Of a stretch of DNA of 30,939 nucleotides, positions 23,149-30,939 are shown piece after piece. The stretch lies in contig CAWUUH010000015.1 of the NCBI GenBank assembly GCA_963925735.1, positions 1 through 30,939 on the forward strand, written 5' to 3'. This DNA comes from UBA4582 sp013204195 (GTDB taxonomy: Bacteria; Pseudomonadota; Gammaproteobacteria; Pseudomonadales; Azotimanducaceae). The stretch's first letter is position 1; each line of letters opens with the position of its first letter. The notes under the pieces were generated by a model. It saw only the letters and a program-made list of their open reading frames with translations. It did not search any database and was not told where the DNA came from. The position numbers and the translations under genes were made by a program.

Positions 23149-25005
23149 CTAGATCTCTACCACATGACTGCCACTGACATCGGCGAACAAGCTTTCGACC
23201 TCGGCACTACGGTGAGCTTGCACGGCGCCCTGGTTGATATACCCCTTATCGGTGATTTCATAGGCGCCGGGATCCGGCGGCGCCTGCAGTAATAGAAAGC
23301 GTTTAAAGCGTTTCGAGGAGCTTGGGTTGCTGACATTGTGAGCGGCCAAGCCCTCTCGTATGGCGTCGATAACCGCCGCAGATGTGACAATCTTCGCGGG
23401 GTCATCAGTACCTGCAAGGCCCTGGCAGGCGGCTAGGTTCGGCCACAACAGCAACGCCACATAATTCTGATTAAGACCGCAGACCACCGCGTCCCTGATA
23501 TAAGGCGAGGCACTGGCGACCGCTTCCGATCTTAAGGTCCCCGCGGCCACCCAGGTTCCGGTGATCAGCTTGAACTCCTCGGCGACTCGGCCGGCGAAAC
23601 ACAAACCCTGCGTCGGATCATTCGGATCAGCAAAGCGCACCGCGTCACCCATCTTGAAGAAGCCCTCTTCATCAAAGCTCTCCAGGGTCTTTTGCGCGTC
23701 GTCCAAATATCCGGGGGTTGTGCCTTTGGACCGCACCCGCAGCTCATACTTGTCACCAAAGGGCACCAGTTTGATGTCAGTGCCTGGCACCGGCAAGCCC
23801 GTCACATCAGTACGTTCACAGACCCAGTAGCGACTCAGCCCACACTGCACTTCGGTAGACGCCAGCGAGGTGGCAAAGGGGAAGCGGAAGCCTGTGTACT
23901 TGACGTTTAACGCCTGAATTCTATCTGCCAAGGACGCGGGCATAGCCGCTGAACCCGCCTGCATGGTCCGAATGTTTTCGTAGAACAGGCTGGCAAATGC
24001 TGTATCGGCTTCCAGAGCATCCACCAACATCGACCAACCCAAGGGCGCGCCCGCAAAGGACGTGGGCTTTACCGACTTGATATTTTCGATGGTTTTACCG
24101 AACTCTGCCGGCACCGGCTTACCCGTATCGAGATAGATAGCGCCACCGGCATTGATCATACTAGAGATGCGCATAACACCTGCGCCAACATGACTCCACG
24201 GCATCCAGTCGAGCACCCGTGGACTTTCCAGACCCACACCTTCAAGAATACCCGCCCCGGAAGCCAGCATCTCACAAGCCATGCCATGAGTGTGGATGAC
24301 GCCCTTGGGCATGCCGGTAGAGCCAGAAGTGAACATATAGCGAGTGATGGTGTCGTGATTGATCTTGGCAATACTGCGATCTACTGCATCGGTCACCGGG
24401 GTATTCATCAAGTCTTCCCAGTTGACTATCGGCCAACTCGGGACAGCAGAGGGGCGGGATGCGCTACCGGATAGCAATTGCGTCTTTGATATCTCGAAAT
24501 CAATATGTTGCAACGCTTGTTGCTGGTCGGTGAAGTCCTCCGCATAAATAAAGGCCGGTTGCACACGCTGCAGCACGGCGTCGAGTTTTGGATAGGCGCC
24601 AGGAACGCTGGAATAAGACACGCTCACAGGCACATAGGGCACCCGCGCAAATATCGCACCCCAGGCCATCAGAAAGTGGTTAATGGAACTGTTCGACAAA
24701 ATCGCCAGTGGGCGCTCAATCGACGCGCCCTCATTGAGCAGCCATTGAGCCACGTGGCGGCATCCCGTAACGGCCTGCTGATAGGTGAGATGACGCCAAC
24801 CATCGCCCTGCTTCTCGGCGATCAGTGTCCGGTCAGGGAACTGACCTGCCCGTTCGAGCAGCAGATGAACCGTACTGATGGGCGCCGGACCACAGGCGTA
24901 AGGACTGCGCAGAATCAACTCGCCATTGGCTCGGGTTTCCACGTCGACCGCCGCTTGCGCATTGCCCTGATCAATATAGGGTGCATTTTGGCCACTTGGC
25001 ATCAT
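23149..25005 (-). CDS. fcs: Feruloyl-CoA synthase
   Basis: Protein of about 618 residues, AMP-forming acyl-CoA synthetase. The P-loop FTSGSTGMPKG lies at about residues 225-235. WMPWSHVGAG, FPFATSLASTE and the C-terminal RVAEEFKLITGTWVAAGTLR match feruloyl-CoA synthetases, which activate ferulate and other hydroxycinnamates with CoA and ATP. Usual partners, enoyl-CoA hydratase/lyase and vanillin dehydrogenase, are not in the window. The frame runs upstream to a TTG at 25062, but AAGGAAGAG directly precedes two ATGs at 25005 and 25002, so I begin there; either could be used. A candidate promoter lies at 25201-25228. Confidence 0.86.
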   Translation of the reverse strand: MMPSGQNAPYIDQGNAQAAVDVETRANGELILRSPYACGPAPISTVHLLLERAGQFPDRTLIAEKQGDGWRHLTYQQAVTGCRHVAQWLLNEGASIERPLAILSNSSINHFLMAWGAIFARVPYVPVSVSYSSVPGAYPKLDAVLQRVQPAFIYAEDFTDQQQALQHIDFEISKTQLLSGSASRPSAVPSWPIVNWEDLMNTPVTDAVDRSIAKINHDTITRYMFTSGSTGMPKGVIHTHGMACEMLASGAGILEGVGLESPRVLDWMPWSHVGAGVMRISSMINAGGAIYLDTGKPVPAEFGKTIENIKSVKPTSFAGAPLGWSMLVDALEADTAFASLFYENIRTMQAGSAAMPASLADRIQALNVKYTGFRFPFATSLASTEVQCGLSRYWVCERTDVTGLPVPGTDIKLVPFGDKYELRVRSKGTTPGYLDDAQKTLESFDEEGFFKMGDAVRFADPNDPTQGLCFAGRVAEEFKLITGTWVAAGTLRSEAVASASPYIRDAVVCGLNQNYVALLLWPNLAACQGLAGTDDPAKIVTSAAVIDAIREGLAAHNVSNPSSSKRFKRFLLLQAPPDPGAYEITDKGYINQGAVQAHRSAEVESLFADVSGSHVVEI

Positions 25006-25200
25006 CTCTTCCTTCTTTTTATCACCATCGGGAAACACCGACCGGGCGACGCCTAAGATCAAGGCTTCAATACCGTCAGTCCGTTCAAGCCAGCTACCAA
25101 CGCCATGCTCGAGAGCGCAGCGACAGTGCCTGAAGCTATGCTGCCTATGGCATTTTTCGAGACCGGCAGCGCAAACTATGGTAGCCCATAAAGCCCAGCC

Positions 25201-25228
25201 ATTATACTATTTCAACCCCAGCGGCCAA
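25201..25228 (-). promoter_or_regulatory. Candidate promoter for feruloyl-CoA synthase
   Basis: Read on the minus strand: TTGGCC (25228-25223), 16-bp spacer, then a consensus TATAAT (25206-25201). The predicted leader is about 190 nt, long for a simple promoter. The gap is shared with the divergent Gre-like gene, for which I see no good -35. Confidence 0.45.
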
Positions 25229-25283
25229 CGGCCCAAAAACCATCATAGCAAATGCTCAAGACTACCCGGGACCACTATCATCA

Positions 25284-25766
25284 ATGGATAAATTACTCGT
25301 CTTGGAAGGGATTTTAAAAGCCTTGGCGCTGGCTGCGCAGCAAGCCAGAAATGCCGCCCAGCAGGCCCATCAAACGGCGACCCACGCGGAGAACGTAGCC
25401 GAGAATAAATATGACACCCTCGGGCTTGAGGCGGCCTATCTTGCCCACGGCCAGTCTCTGCGAGTCGTTGAATGCGGTTTGGATATCGAGGCCTTTCAAG
25501 CTATGAAACACCAACCCTGGCCCGCCGACCAACCTATCCATATCGGCGCGCTGGTCTGCCTGCTTGACGACCAAAACAATCAACGCTGGTTATTTTTGGG
25601 CCCACGGGCAGGCGGGTTGAAATTTCACGTCGGCGGTCGGGAAATTGTATTGATTACCCCATCTGCACCACTAGGCAAGGCACTGCTAGGTTGCCTGGTA
25701 AACACCGAGATCACAGTGAACATTAATGGCCAACATCAACACCATGAAATAATCGGGATTTACTAA
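25284..25766 (+). CDS. Short GreA/GreB-like transcription elongation factor homologue
   Basis: Protein of 160 residues. Residues 1-55 form a helical, alanine-rich segment (AAQQARNAAQQAHQTATHAE) followed by ENKYDTLGLEAAYLAHGQ. Residues about 85-158 form a GreA/GreB C-terminal (FKBP-like) domain: LVCLLDDQNNQRWLFLGP, ITPSAPLGKALLGCLVNTEI and HEIIGIY. This matches a Gre-like family known in pseudomonads and related bacteria. Canonical Gre proteins insert an N-terminal coiled coil tipped with two acidic residues into RNA polymerase; here the coiled coil looks single or short, so the protein may bind polymerase differently. It is divergent from feruloyl-CoA synthase and ends before a strong terminator. 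Confidence 0.8.
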   Translation: MDKLLVLEGILKALALAAQQARNAAQQAHQTATHAENVAENKYDTLGLEAAYLAHGQSLRVVECGLDIEAFQAMKHQPWPADQPIHIGALVCLLDDQNNQRWLFLGPRAGGLKFHVGGREIVLITPSAPLGKALLGCLVNTEITVNINGQHQHHEIIGIY

Positions 25767-25803
25767 GCCTAAGCGCTGGCACGCGATCAAACCAGGTTTT
25801 AGT

Positions 25804-25840
25804 CCGCGTCCAATTTATTGGTCAACGCGGGGCTTTTTTT
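25804..25840 (+). terminator. Rho-independent terminator of the Gre-like gene
   Basis: CCGCGT (25804-25809) pairs with ACGCGG (25825-25830), with an additional inner CCAAT/ATTGG pairing, followed by GGC and seven T (25834-25840). It lies 38 bp after the stop. This is the clearest intrinsic terminator in the window. Confidence 0.85.
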
Positions 25841-26030
25841 CTGCTTCGAACTGCTGCGGCTCGACCATCGGTGCTGATGCACCGCCGGCTTCCGCCAATA
25901 ATTCGCTCAGTCATTGTTTACCCACCCCGATTCAGTTGCCAGGCCTACCCGCTAGAGCGCAAAATGCAGTGCTAGAACAGAGCACGCTTATTCGCCCTCT
26001 CACTCATCAACCTATCGAGTCGTCGTCATT

Positions 26031-26738
26031 ATGCACATTCAAATGAATCCTGAAGAGGCGCGACTCATTGGTTGCTTGATGGAGAAAGCCGTCACCACGC
26101 CGGACCAATATCCCCTGACTTTGAATGCGCTGACCAACGCCTGCAACCAGAAGAGCAGTCGCGAGCCTGTCATGAACCTCACACCGGGGACAGTGCAGCA
26201 TATCGCGCGACAATTGCAGGAAAAGTTTCTGATCAAAAATAATGAAAATTTCAAGAGCGGCGTCGACAAATACGAACAACGCTTGTGTAACACGCCAATG
26301 ACCGATTGCCGTCTTTCGCCGGCTGAATATGCGATAGTTTGCCTCCTCCTTCTGCGGGGACCACAAACCGCGGGAGAATTACGAGCACGCAGCCCGAGAC
26401 TGCATAACTTCGACGACAATCAGGCTGTCAACGCCATTCTGGAAGCCTTACTCACCCGTGAAGAGGGCCCACTCGTCGCTCGCCTAGCGAAGCGGCCAGG
26501 GCGCCAAGATCATGAATATACGCACTTGTTTTACGGCACCATTGAATCCGCACCACTGGATCAGGTCAGCGCTCAGCGGACGGCTCCATCGAATACCAGC
26601 GAACAACGCATCAACCAGCTGGAAACCCGAATCAAAGTCCTGGAAAACGCGCTGACCAGACTCGCAACACTTCTCGGCGAGCCCATTGATCTAGGCTTGC
26701 CGGACTCGGAATCTACCCTAGACGCTCATCAGGACTAG
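26031..26738 (+). CDS. YceH family protein (DUF480)
   Basis: Protein of 235 residues. EARLIGCLMEKAVTTPDQYPL, ALTNACNQKSSREPVMNL and RGPQTAGELRARSPRLHNF match E. coli YceH closely (EARVIGCLLEK, CNQKTNREPVMNL). The family has two winged-helix domains (about 1-85 and 95-175), and here a C-terminal coiled coil (NQLETRIKVLENALTRL, about 198-214). Function is not established; it is probably a nucleic-acid-binding or regulatory protein. The start at 26031 aligns with the E. coli start although no clear Shine-Dalgarno precedes it. It converges with the DUF1614 gene. Confidence 0.92.
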   Translation: MHIQMNPEEARLIGCLMEKAVTTPDQYPLTLNALTNACNQKSSREPVMNLTPGTVQHIARQLQEKFLIKNNENFKSGVDKYEQRLCNTPMTDCRLSPAEYAIVCLLLLRGPQTAGELRARSPRLHNFDDNQAVNAILEALLTREEGPLVARLAKRPGRQDHEYTHLFYGTIESAPLDQVSAQRTAPSNTSEQRINQLETRIKVLENALTRLATLLGEPIDLGLPDSESTLDAHQD

Positions 26739-26782
26739 CGTTTGAGTAGCGCTTTCAGAACGTTAGCCCATCTGCGTCAAAA

Positions 26783-26844
26783 TTTAGATCGAAGTCTTGA
26801 GCAATGTTGAGATCAAAGTTTAGATCAGAGTCTAGAGCAATGTT
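26783..26844. repeat. Two imperfect 26-bp direct repeats after yceH
   Basis: Copies at 26783-26808 and 26819-26844 share TTTAGATC...GTCT-GAGCAATGTT with three or four differences, separated by 10 bp that also contains GATCAAAG. They lie in the 140-bp gap between convergent genes. Confidence 0.75.
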
Positions 26845-26878
26845 TCCGCCAATCTGCCGACAGAGCGATCCAATCGCA

Positions 26879-27547
26879 CTAGCCAGTCAGCAAGACGGCA
26901 ATAATACCGGTCAGAAACACCCCATCAAACGTACCCGCGCCGCCGATCGACGCGATCGGCGCACGTAGTTGCCGCACATCCATGATTCTCAGCAGATCCG
27001 CACCAACCAGTACACCCAGGGTGCCACCAATATAAGCCAAGGGTGCACTCTGGGGTTGATTGATCATCATAGCGGCGAGTGCTGCCGCCAGCGGCGCAAC
27101 AAGCATGGGCATCATGATGCCCACACCCTTAACCGGGCGGCTAAACAGGTAGCTGACGAGCGCCACGATACCCCCAACGAACATAACATCTGCAATGTGA
27201 AAATCCAGCGCGATGAACAAATACAGACTGAAGGCCACGGGAATAACACCCCCACCCACGTTGATAGCAATGATGGTCCGAGAGAAATCCTGCCGAGGGC
27301 TAAGGCCGAGAAAAAGATAATGCCAGGAGTCAGTTTCTTGACGGGGTATATCTGTTTTCAGGCTAAACAGCGGCAGATTAATGAGGCTGCCGATCATCGA
27401 TCCTAATAGCAAAAGTGTCGCGCCGGTGGGCGAGACTCCGAGCTTCTCAAACGTGACCGTGATGATACCGAATTGGATAACGAGCAACAGCCCGACTAGC
27501 GAGAGTATCAACAGTGCGATGATCGACGGATTAGTGTGATTGTTCAC
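26879..27547 (-). CDS. DUF1614 family membrane protein
   Basis: Protein of 222 residues with about six hydrophobic segments. NVGGGVIPVAFSLYLF, GVGIMMPMLVAPLAAALAA, LAYIGGTLGVLVGADLLRI and the ending ASIGGAGTFDGVFLTGIIAV are the recurring motifs of DUF1614. The conserved D-L-L-R and GGAGTFDG suggest a transport or enzymatic site in the membrane; no function is established. The start is GTG at 27547 with a weak, distant AGGG. It lies 81 bp downstream of the VOC gene on the same strand, with a 13-bp repeat between. Confidence 0.88.
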   Translation of the reverse strand: MNNHTNPSIIALLILSLVGLLLVIQFGIITVTFEKLGVSPTGATLLLLGSMIGSLINLPLFSLKTDIPRQETDSWHYLFLGLSPRQDFSRTIIAINVGGGVIPVAFSLYLFIALDFHIADVMFVGGIVALVSYLFSRPVKGVGIMMPMLVAPLAAALAAMMINQPQSAPLAYIGGTLGVLVGADLLRIMDVRQLRAPIASIGGAGTFDGVFLTGIIAVLLTG

Positions 27548-27581
27548 GGATCAGTATCTGTCCCTGACTCAAGTGCCTAAC

Positions 27582-27617
27582 GTGAGTACGTCACGTGAGT
27601 GCGTCACGTGAACACGC
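27582..27617. repeat. 13-bp tandem repeat between the VOC and DUF1614 genes
   Basis: GTGAGTACGTCAC (27582-27594), GTGAGTGCGTCAC (27595-27607) and a partial GTGAACACGC (27608-27617). Each unit has inverted GTGA/TCAC ends, and unit junctions create CACGTG. Confidence 0.8.
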
Positions 27618-27628
27618 AAAACTCGAAC

Positions 27629-28000
27629 TCACTCCGGTGGGTGCATGGCCTCAATCTGATCCAGATAGAAAAGATTACCATCTGGATCATTGAACATGGC
27701 CATAAACCCGCCCCAAGACTGCTTCGTTGGCAGCATCGAAAATGTCACACCCAGTGCCGCCAACCGCTCATAGTCTTGCTGTAAATTTTTGACGGTGAAG
27801 CCGATCCCTGTGTGCCGACCGATCAACGCCTGCTGAGCATCATCGGCGACGGCGATACCTAAGCGAACGGGGCCAGCATCAAACGATGCATAACCCAATT
27901 GCGACTCAGAAAACTGCAGGACAAGCCCGAGCGACTCCTGGTAAAAATCAACGGCCTGATCCAGATCGCTGACGAAAACATTAACGTAGTCGATTTGCAT
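27629..28000 (-). CDS. VOC family protein (glyoxalase/bleomycin-resistance fold)
   Basis: Protein of 123 residues. It opens MQIDYVNVFVSDLDQAVDFYQESLG, then HTGIGFTVKNLQQDYERLAALGV and FNDPDGNLFYLDQ, the two beta-alpha-beta-beta-beta halves of the vicinal-oxygen-chelate fold. The metal ligands are not the classical His/Glu set: position near residue 3 is not His, while His63 and a late residue (DGNLFYLD) remain. Substrate unknown; it may be a lyase, dioxygenase or binding protein. AAGGGAG lies about ten bases before the ATG. It may share a transcript with the DUF1614 gene. Confidence 0.88.
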   Translation of the reverse strand: MQIDYVNVFVSDLDQAVDFYQESLGLVLQFSESQLGYASFDAGPVRLGIAVADDAQQALIGRHTGIGFTVKNLQQDYERLAALGVTFSMLPTKQSWGGFMAMFNDPDGNLFYLDQIEAMHPPE

Positions 28001-28104
28001 TTGACTAAACTCCCTTACACAGTTGAATGATTAACCTACTATCAAACCGTCAGCTGCCAGCCCGCCATTGAAAACCTCAGATGGTAGGCAGTCAATATCG
28101 GACG

Positions 28105-29499
28105 TTAAATCGCGGGCTGACGACTGATCCGGTGTTGCAACAACCCCAAGCCCATAACAGCCATGGAAACCGACACCAGCGGGTTCAGCAGGTTAAAGAA
28201 GGCATAGGGCAGATAATCCAGCACCGGCACACCCAACGTGACGGCATAGAAAGCGCCGGCGGTGGTCCAGGGAATCAAGCCAGTGGTGACCGTTGAGCCT
28301 TCTTCGACACTTCGAGACAAAATACTGGGCGCCAGGCCACGGGCCTTATAGGCATCGGAGAACAACTGGCAATTAAGAATAATGCTGATATACGCTTCAC
28401 CCATGGCGACATTGCCGACAAAGCCGGAAACCAGGGTCAGTGCGATCAACGACGCGGTGCGTTTAACCCGACTGATCAGACCCGCCAGCAGCACTTCAAG
28501 AATCTGGGTTTTAAACAAAATGCCGCCCAGGGCAAGGGCCATGATCGACAACAACAGGGTCCAGCTCATGCTGCTGATACCACCGCGCCCCAGCAGGCTA
28601 TCGATATTCTCAATGCCCGTGGTACCCGCAGAATTACTCCACAGGGCATTCATCACAGCAGGGATACTCGCACCCTGATAAAACACGCCGATCAGTACCG
28701 CGACCAGGATACTCATTGTCATGCTCACCTGAGGTGACACTCGGCGCACACTCAAAACGATCATGACCAGCAGAGGTAACAGGGTAATAAGGGGGTTAAG
28801 CCCATAACTTGCGCTCAGCGCTGTTTGGATCAGGGCGATTTCCACATTGGGCAGCGCCTCTGAGGTCTGCCGAAAACCAAACCAGAGCATAATCAACAGG
28901 GTCAACAGCAGTGTCGGCACCGTGGTGTAGAGCATCGTTTTAATATGATCATATAAGTCGGCATGGGCACTCATGGCAGCCAGATTGGTGGTGTCAGAGA
29001 CCGGCGACATCTTGTCACCAAAGGTTGCACCCGAAACCACCATGCCGGCAACCAGGGCCAGGGGCACGCCTAAAGCCGCACCGATACCCATAAAGACGAC
29101 GCCCAACGTGCCCACAGTGCCCCATGAAGTACCGGTGGCAATGGACATCAAACAACACAGCAGTAGTCCAGTGAACAGAAACAAGGACGGCTCAAGCAGA
29201 CTTAAGCCGTAATAGATCAAGGTCGCAATCGTGCCACTTTGCATAAAACTGGCGATCACCATACCAATCAGCAGGAATATATAGATTGCCGGTAGGGCCC
29301 GAGTAATGGCCTCGCTCATCATCGACTGAATAGCGGCATAGTCATGGCCCAATAATCGAGCGTTGACGCCAACCCAGATTAACGCCATGAAAATAATACT
29401 ATGCAAACTAATATTGAAGACGAACAGACCACTGGAAATCATGCCAACAACAACACAAAAGCATATTAAGGCGTGCAGCAGCGAAGGGGTTCTCATCAT
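28105..29499 (-). CDS. NhaC-type Na+/H+ antiporter
   Basis: Protein of 464 residues with 10-12 hydrophobic segments. GTSWGTVGTLGV (about 122-133), VVSGATFGDKMSPVSDTTNLAA (154-175) and the second-half VSGFVGNVAMGEAYISII, SRSVEEGSTVTTGLIPWTTAG are the NhaC signature stretches. It should exchange cytoplasmic Na+ for external H+ or a related pair across the inner membrane; some members exchange organic acids such as malate and lactate. AGG eight bases upstream precedes two ATGs (29499, 29496). The gene follows lysS by 98 bp on the same strand. Confidence 0.9.
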   Translation of the reverse strand: MMRTPSLLHALICFCVVVGMISSGLFVFNISLHSIIFMALIWVGVNARLLGHDYAAIQSMMSEAITRALPAIYIFLLIGMVIASFMQSGTIATLIYYGLSLLEPSLFLFTGLLLCCLMSIATGTSWGTVGTLGVVFMGIGAALGVPLALVAGMVVSGATFGDKMSPVSDTTNLAAMSAHADLYDHIKTMLYTTVPTLLLTLLIMLWFGFRQTSEALPNVEIALIQTALSASYGLNPLITLLPLLVMIVLSVRRVSPQVSMTMSILVAVLIGVFYQGASIPAVMNALWSNSAGTTGIENIDSLLGRGGISSMSWTLLLSIMALALGGILFKTQILEVLLAGLISRVKRTASLIALTLVSGFVGNVAMGEAYISIILNCQLFSDAYKARGLAPSILSRSVEEGSTVTTGLIPWTTAGAFYAVTLGVPVLDYLPYAFFNLLNPLVSVSMAVMGLGLLQHRISRQPAI

Positions 29500-29557
29500 G
29501 ATCTATACCTGTAACTGGTCACCGGTGGTCGCGCTAGCCAGTGACGCTTTAATAAAA

Positions 29558-29611
29558 GTCTCGACGATGAATGTCTCGGCGATGAACGATTCGGTGATTA
29601 GTGTTTCGGTC
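29558..29611. repeat. Degenerate 15-bp tandem repeat across the lysS stop
   Basis: Units at 29558, 29573, 29588 and 29603: GTCTCGACGATGAAT, GTCTCGGCGATGAAC, GATTCGGTGATTAGT, GTTTCGGTC.... The third and fourth units include the lysS stop and last codons, so the gene end may lie within a repeat tract. Confidence 0.6.
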
Positions 29612-30939
29612 GCATATGTGGAAACAACACGACATCACGAATTGACGGAGAGTTCGTCAACAGCATCACCAACCGATCAATACCAATACCTTCGCCTGCT
29701 GTTGGCGGCAATCCATACTCCAGGGCGGTGACATAGTCTTCATCAAAATGCATCGCCTCTTCATCGCCGGCATCTTTCGCTTCGACCTGTTGCCTGAAAC
29801 GTTCCGCCTGATCTTCTGCATCGTTCAATTCCGAGAAACCGTTAGCAATCTCTTGCCCCATACAGAACAATTCGAAGCGATCGGTCATCTCTGGGTGCTG
29901 ATCATTACGGCGAGCCAGCGGCGACACCTCGATAGGATGTTGGGTAATAAACACCGGCTGGGTAACACGCTCTTCCACGGTCGCCTCGAAAATTTCCATA
30001 ATCAACCTGCCGATGCCCCAAGCACTATCCACTTCCAGCGCCAGGGATTTGGCCAGTTGCTGTGCCTGTGCCAGATCAGTGAGCTGTTCTGCATTGATCT
30101 TGGGGTTATATTCAAGAATCGCCTCAGCCATAGTCATCCGCTTGAAGGGCAGACCAAAGTCGAGTTCAGCATTTTTATAAGGGAACTTGGTGGTACCCAA
30201 CACTTTCTGCGCCACTTCGCGGAACAACGTTTCCGTCAGGTCCATCAGTTCATTGAAGTCCGCGTAGGCCCAGTAGAATTCCAGCATGGTGAATTCAGGA
30301 CTATGCTTGGTCGACATACCCTCATTGCGAAAATTGCGATTGATCTCGAAGACACGCTCAAAACCACCGACAACCAGCCGCTTCAGGTTCAGCTCAGGCG
30401 CGACTCGAAGATACATATCAATACCCAGCGCATTGTAATGCGTCACAAAAGGTGCCGCTGCTGCCCCTCCGGGAATAGCCTGCATCATGGGCGTTTCAAC
30501 TTCCATAAACTCACGTTCAATGAAGAATTGCCGAATGCTGTTGACTATCTGTGAGCGCTTGACGAACACATCTCGAGTTTCTTCATTCATCATCAAATCC
30601 AGATAGCGCTGACGATAGCGCGTCTCCGTATCGGTCAAGCCCGCATGCTTTTCAGGCAAGGGTCGCAATGATTTTGACAGCAGTCGAATCTCGCTGGCGT
30701 GAACAGTGAGTTCCCCCTTATTGGTTTTCATCATTGTCCCGGTGACCCCAACGATGTCGCCGATGTCCCACTTGATAAAATCATGGTAGTCCGACTCGCC
30801 AATATCACCTTCGCGAACATAAACCTGGATTCGGCCGCTGCGGTCCTGAATCGTTAGAAAGCTCGCCTTACCCATGATTCGGCGCAGCATGACCCGTCCC
30901 GCAACGCGAGTCTCACTAGGCTCAGCAGCCAGCGCTTCC
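29598..30939 (-). CDS. lysS: Lysyl-tRNA synthetase, class II, 5'-truncated by the window edge
   Basis: The last 446 or so codons of a class II LysRS. The reading frame continues from the methionine at 30890 to the right edge (EALAAEPSETRVAGRVMLRRIMGK), so the gene is partial and begins outside. The OB-fold anticodon-binding domain is first (RRIMGKASFLTIQDRSGRIQVYV). Class II motif 2 follows (FERVFEINRNFRNEG...HSPEFTMLEFYWAY). Motif 3 is near the end (GEGIGIDRLVMLL, then SIRDVVLFPHMRPK). It charges tRNA-Lys with lysine in the cytoplasm. The NhaC gene follows 98 bp away. Confidence 0.97.
   Translation of the reverse strand, partial: EALAAEPSETRVAGRVMLRRIMGKASFLTIQDRSGRIQVYVREGDIGESDYHDFIKWDIGDIVGVTGTMMKTNKGELTVHASEIRLLSKSLRPLPEKHAGLTDTETRYRQRYLDLMMNEETRDVFVKRSQIVNSIRQFFIEREFMEVETPMMQAIPGGAAAAPFVTHYNALGIDMYLRVAPELNLKRLVVGGFERVFEINRNFRNEGMSTKHSPEFTMLEFYWAYADFNELMDLTETLFREVAQKVLGTTKFPYKNAELDFGLPFKRMTMAEAILEYNPKINAEQLTDLAQAQQLAKSLALEVDSAWGIGRLIMEIFEATVEERVTQPVFITQHPIEVSPLARRNDQHPEMTDRFELFCMGQEIANGFSELNDAEDQAERFRQQVEAKDAGDEEAMHFDEDYVTALEYGLPPTAGEGIGIDRLVMLLTNSPSIRDVVLFPHMRPKH

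Noticed and set aside
24505..25056. 183-residue open frame on the plus strand
   Set aside because: Antisense shadow of feruloyl-CoA synthase; no motif and no ribosome binding site.
25006..25062. Longer feruloyl-CoA synthase start at TTG 25062
   Set aside because: AAGGAAGAG immediately before the ATG pair at 25005/25002 marks a better start.

Overview
The window is a densely packed stretch of bacterial chromosome: 28 protein-coding genes, short intergenic gaps and roughly even base composition. I found no tRNA, rRNA, CRISPR array, transposase, integrase or phage gene. The gene families suggest a gammaproteobacterium. They include a TIGR02647-type small protein (described only from Gammaproteobacteria), a YceH/DUF480 protein, biosynthetic arginine decarboxylase SpeA, a short Gre-like factor of the kind seen in pseudomonads and relatives, and a Tas-type aldo/keto reductase. 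Feruloyl-CoA synthase, an NhaC antiporter and fatty-acid-type SDRs would fit an aquatic or marine heterotroph. I cannot name the genus.

Layout. 260-4372: SDR, arylsulfotransferase-like beta-propeller protein, D-2-hydroxyacid dehydrogenase, and a convergent Tas-like aldo/keto reductase; probably a small catabolic or detoxification group. 4513-9820: the most interesting block. A phosphohexomutase on the plus strand converges on, and overlaps by 11 bp, a minus-strand operon of metallophosphatase, PhoU-APH kinase fusion and RimK-like ATP-grasp enzyme. The ATP-grasp protein looks like the one named for the little-understood 'GAK' system, so this may be a variant of that system with a different kinase. 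10152-13848: uracil-DNA glycosylase, an exported C15-peptidase-like protein whose catalytic Cys is replaced by Ser, a Spinster-type MFS transporter, and the TIGR02647 protein. 14012-18410: a fatty-acyl-type SDR divergent from an ADP-ribosylglycohydrolase-family protein, then speA. 18527-25005: an LLM oxidoreductase, a lipoprotein hydrolase, a coupled OsmC / P-loop kinase / methyltransferase operon, a GFA-family zinc protein and feruloyl-CoA synthase. 25284-30939: Gre-like factor with a clear terminator, YceH, DUF1614 membrane protein, VOC protein, NhaC antiporter, and the 3' part of lysS, which runs off the right edge.

Several intergenic gaps carry short degenerate tandem repeats of 13-16 bp (19493-19557, 23029-23076, 27582-27617, 29558-29611). 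The gap after speA holds a 32-bp near-perfect palindrome and a second hairpin. Many starts are TTG or GTG. Where a longer frame began at a poor TTG/GTG, I moved the start to an internal ATG with a better ribosome binding site or better family fit.
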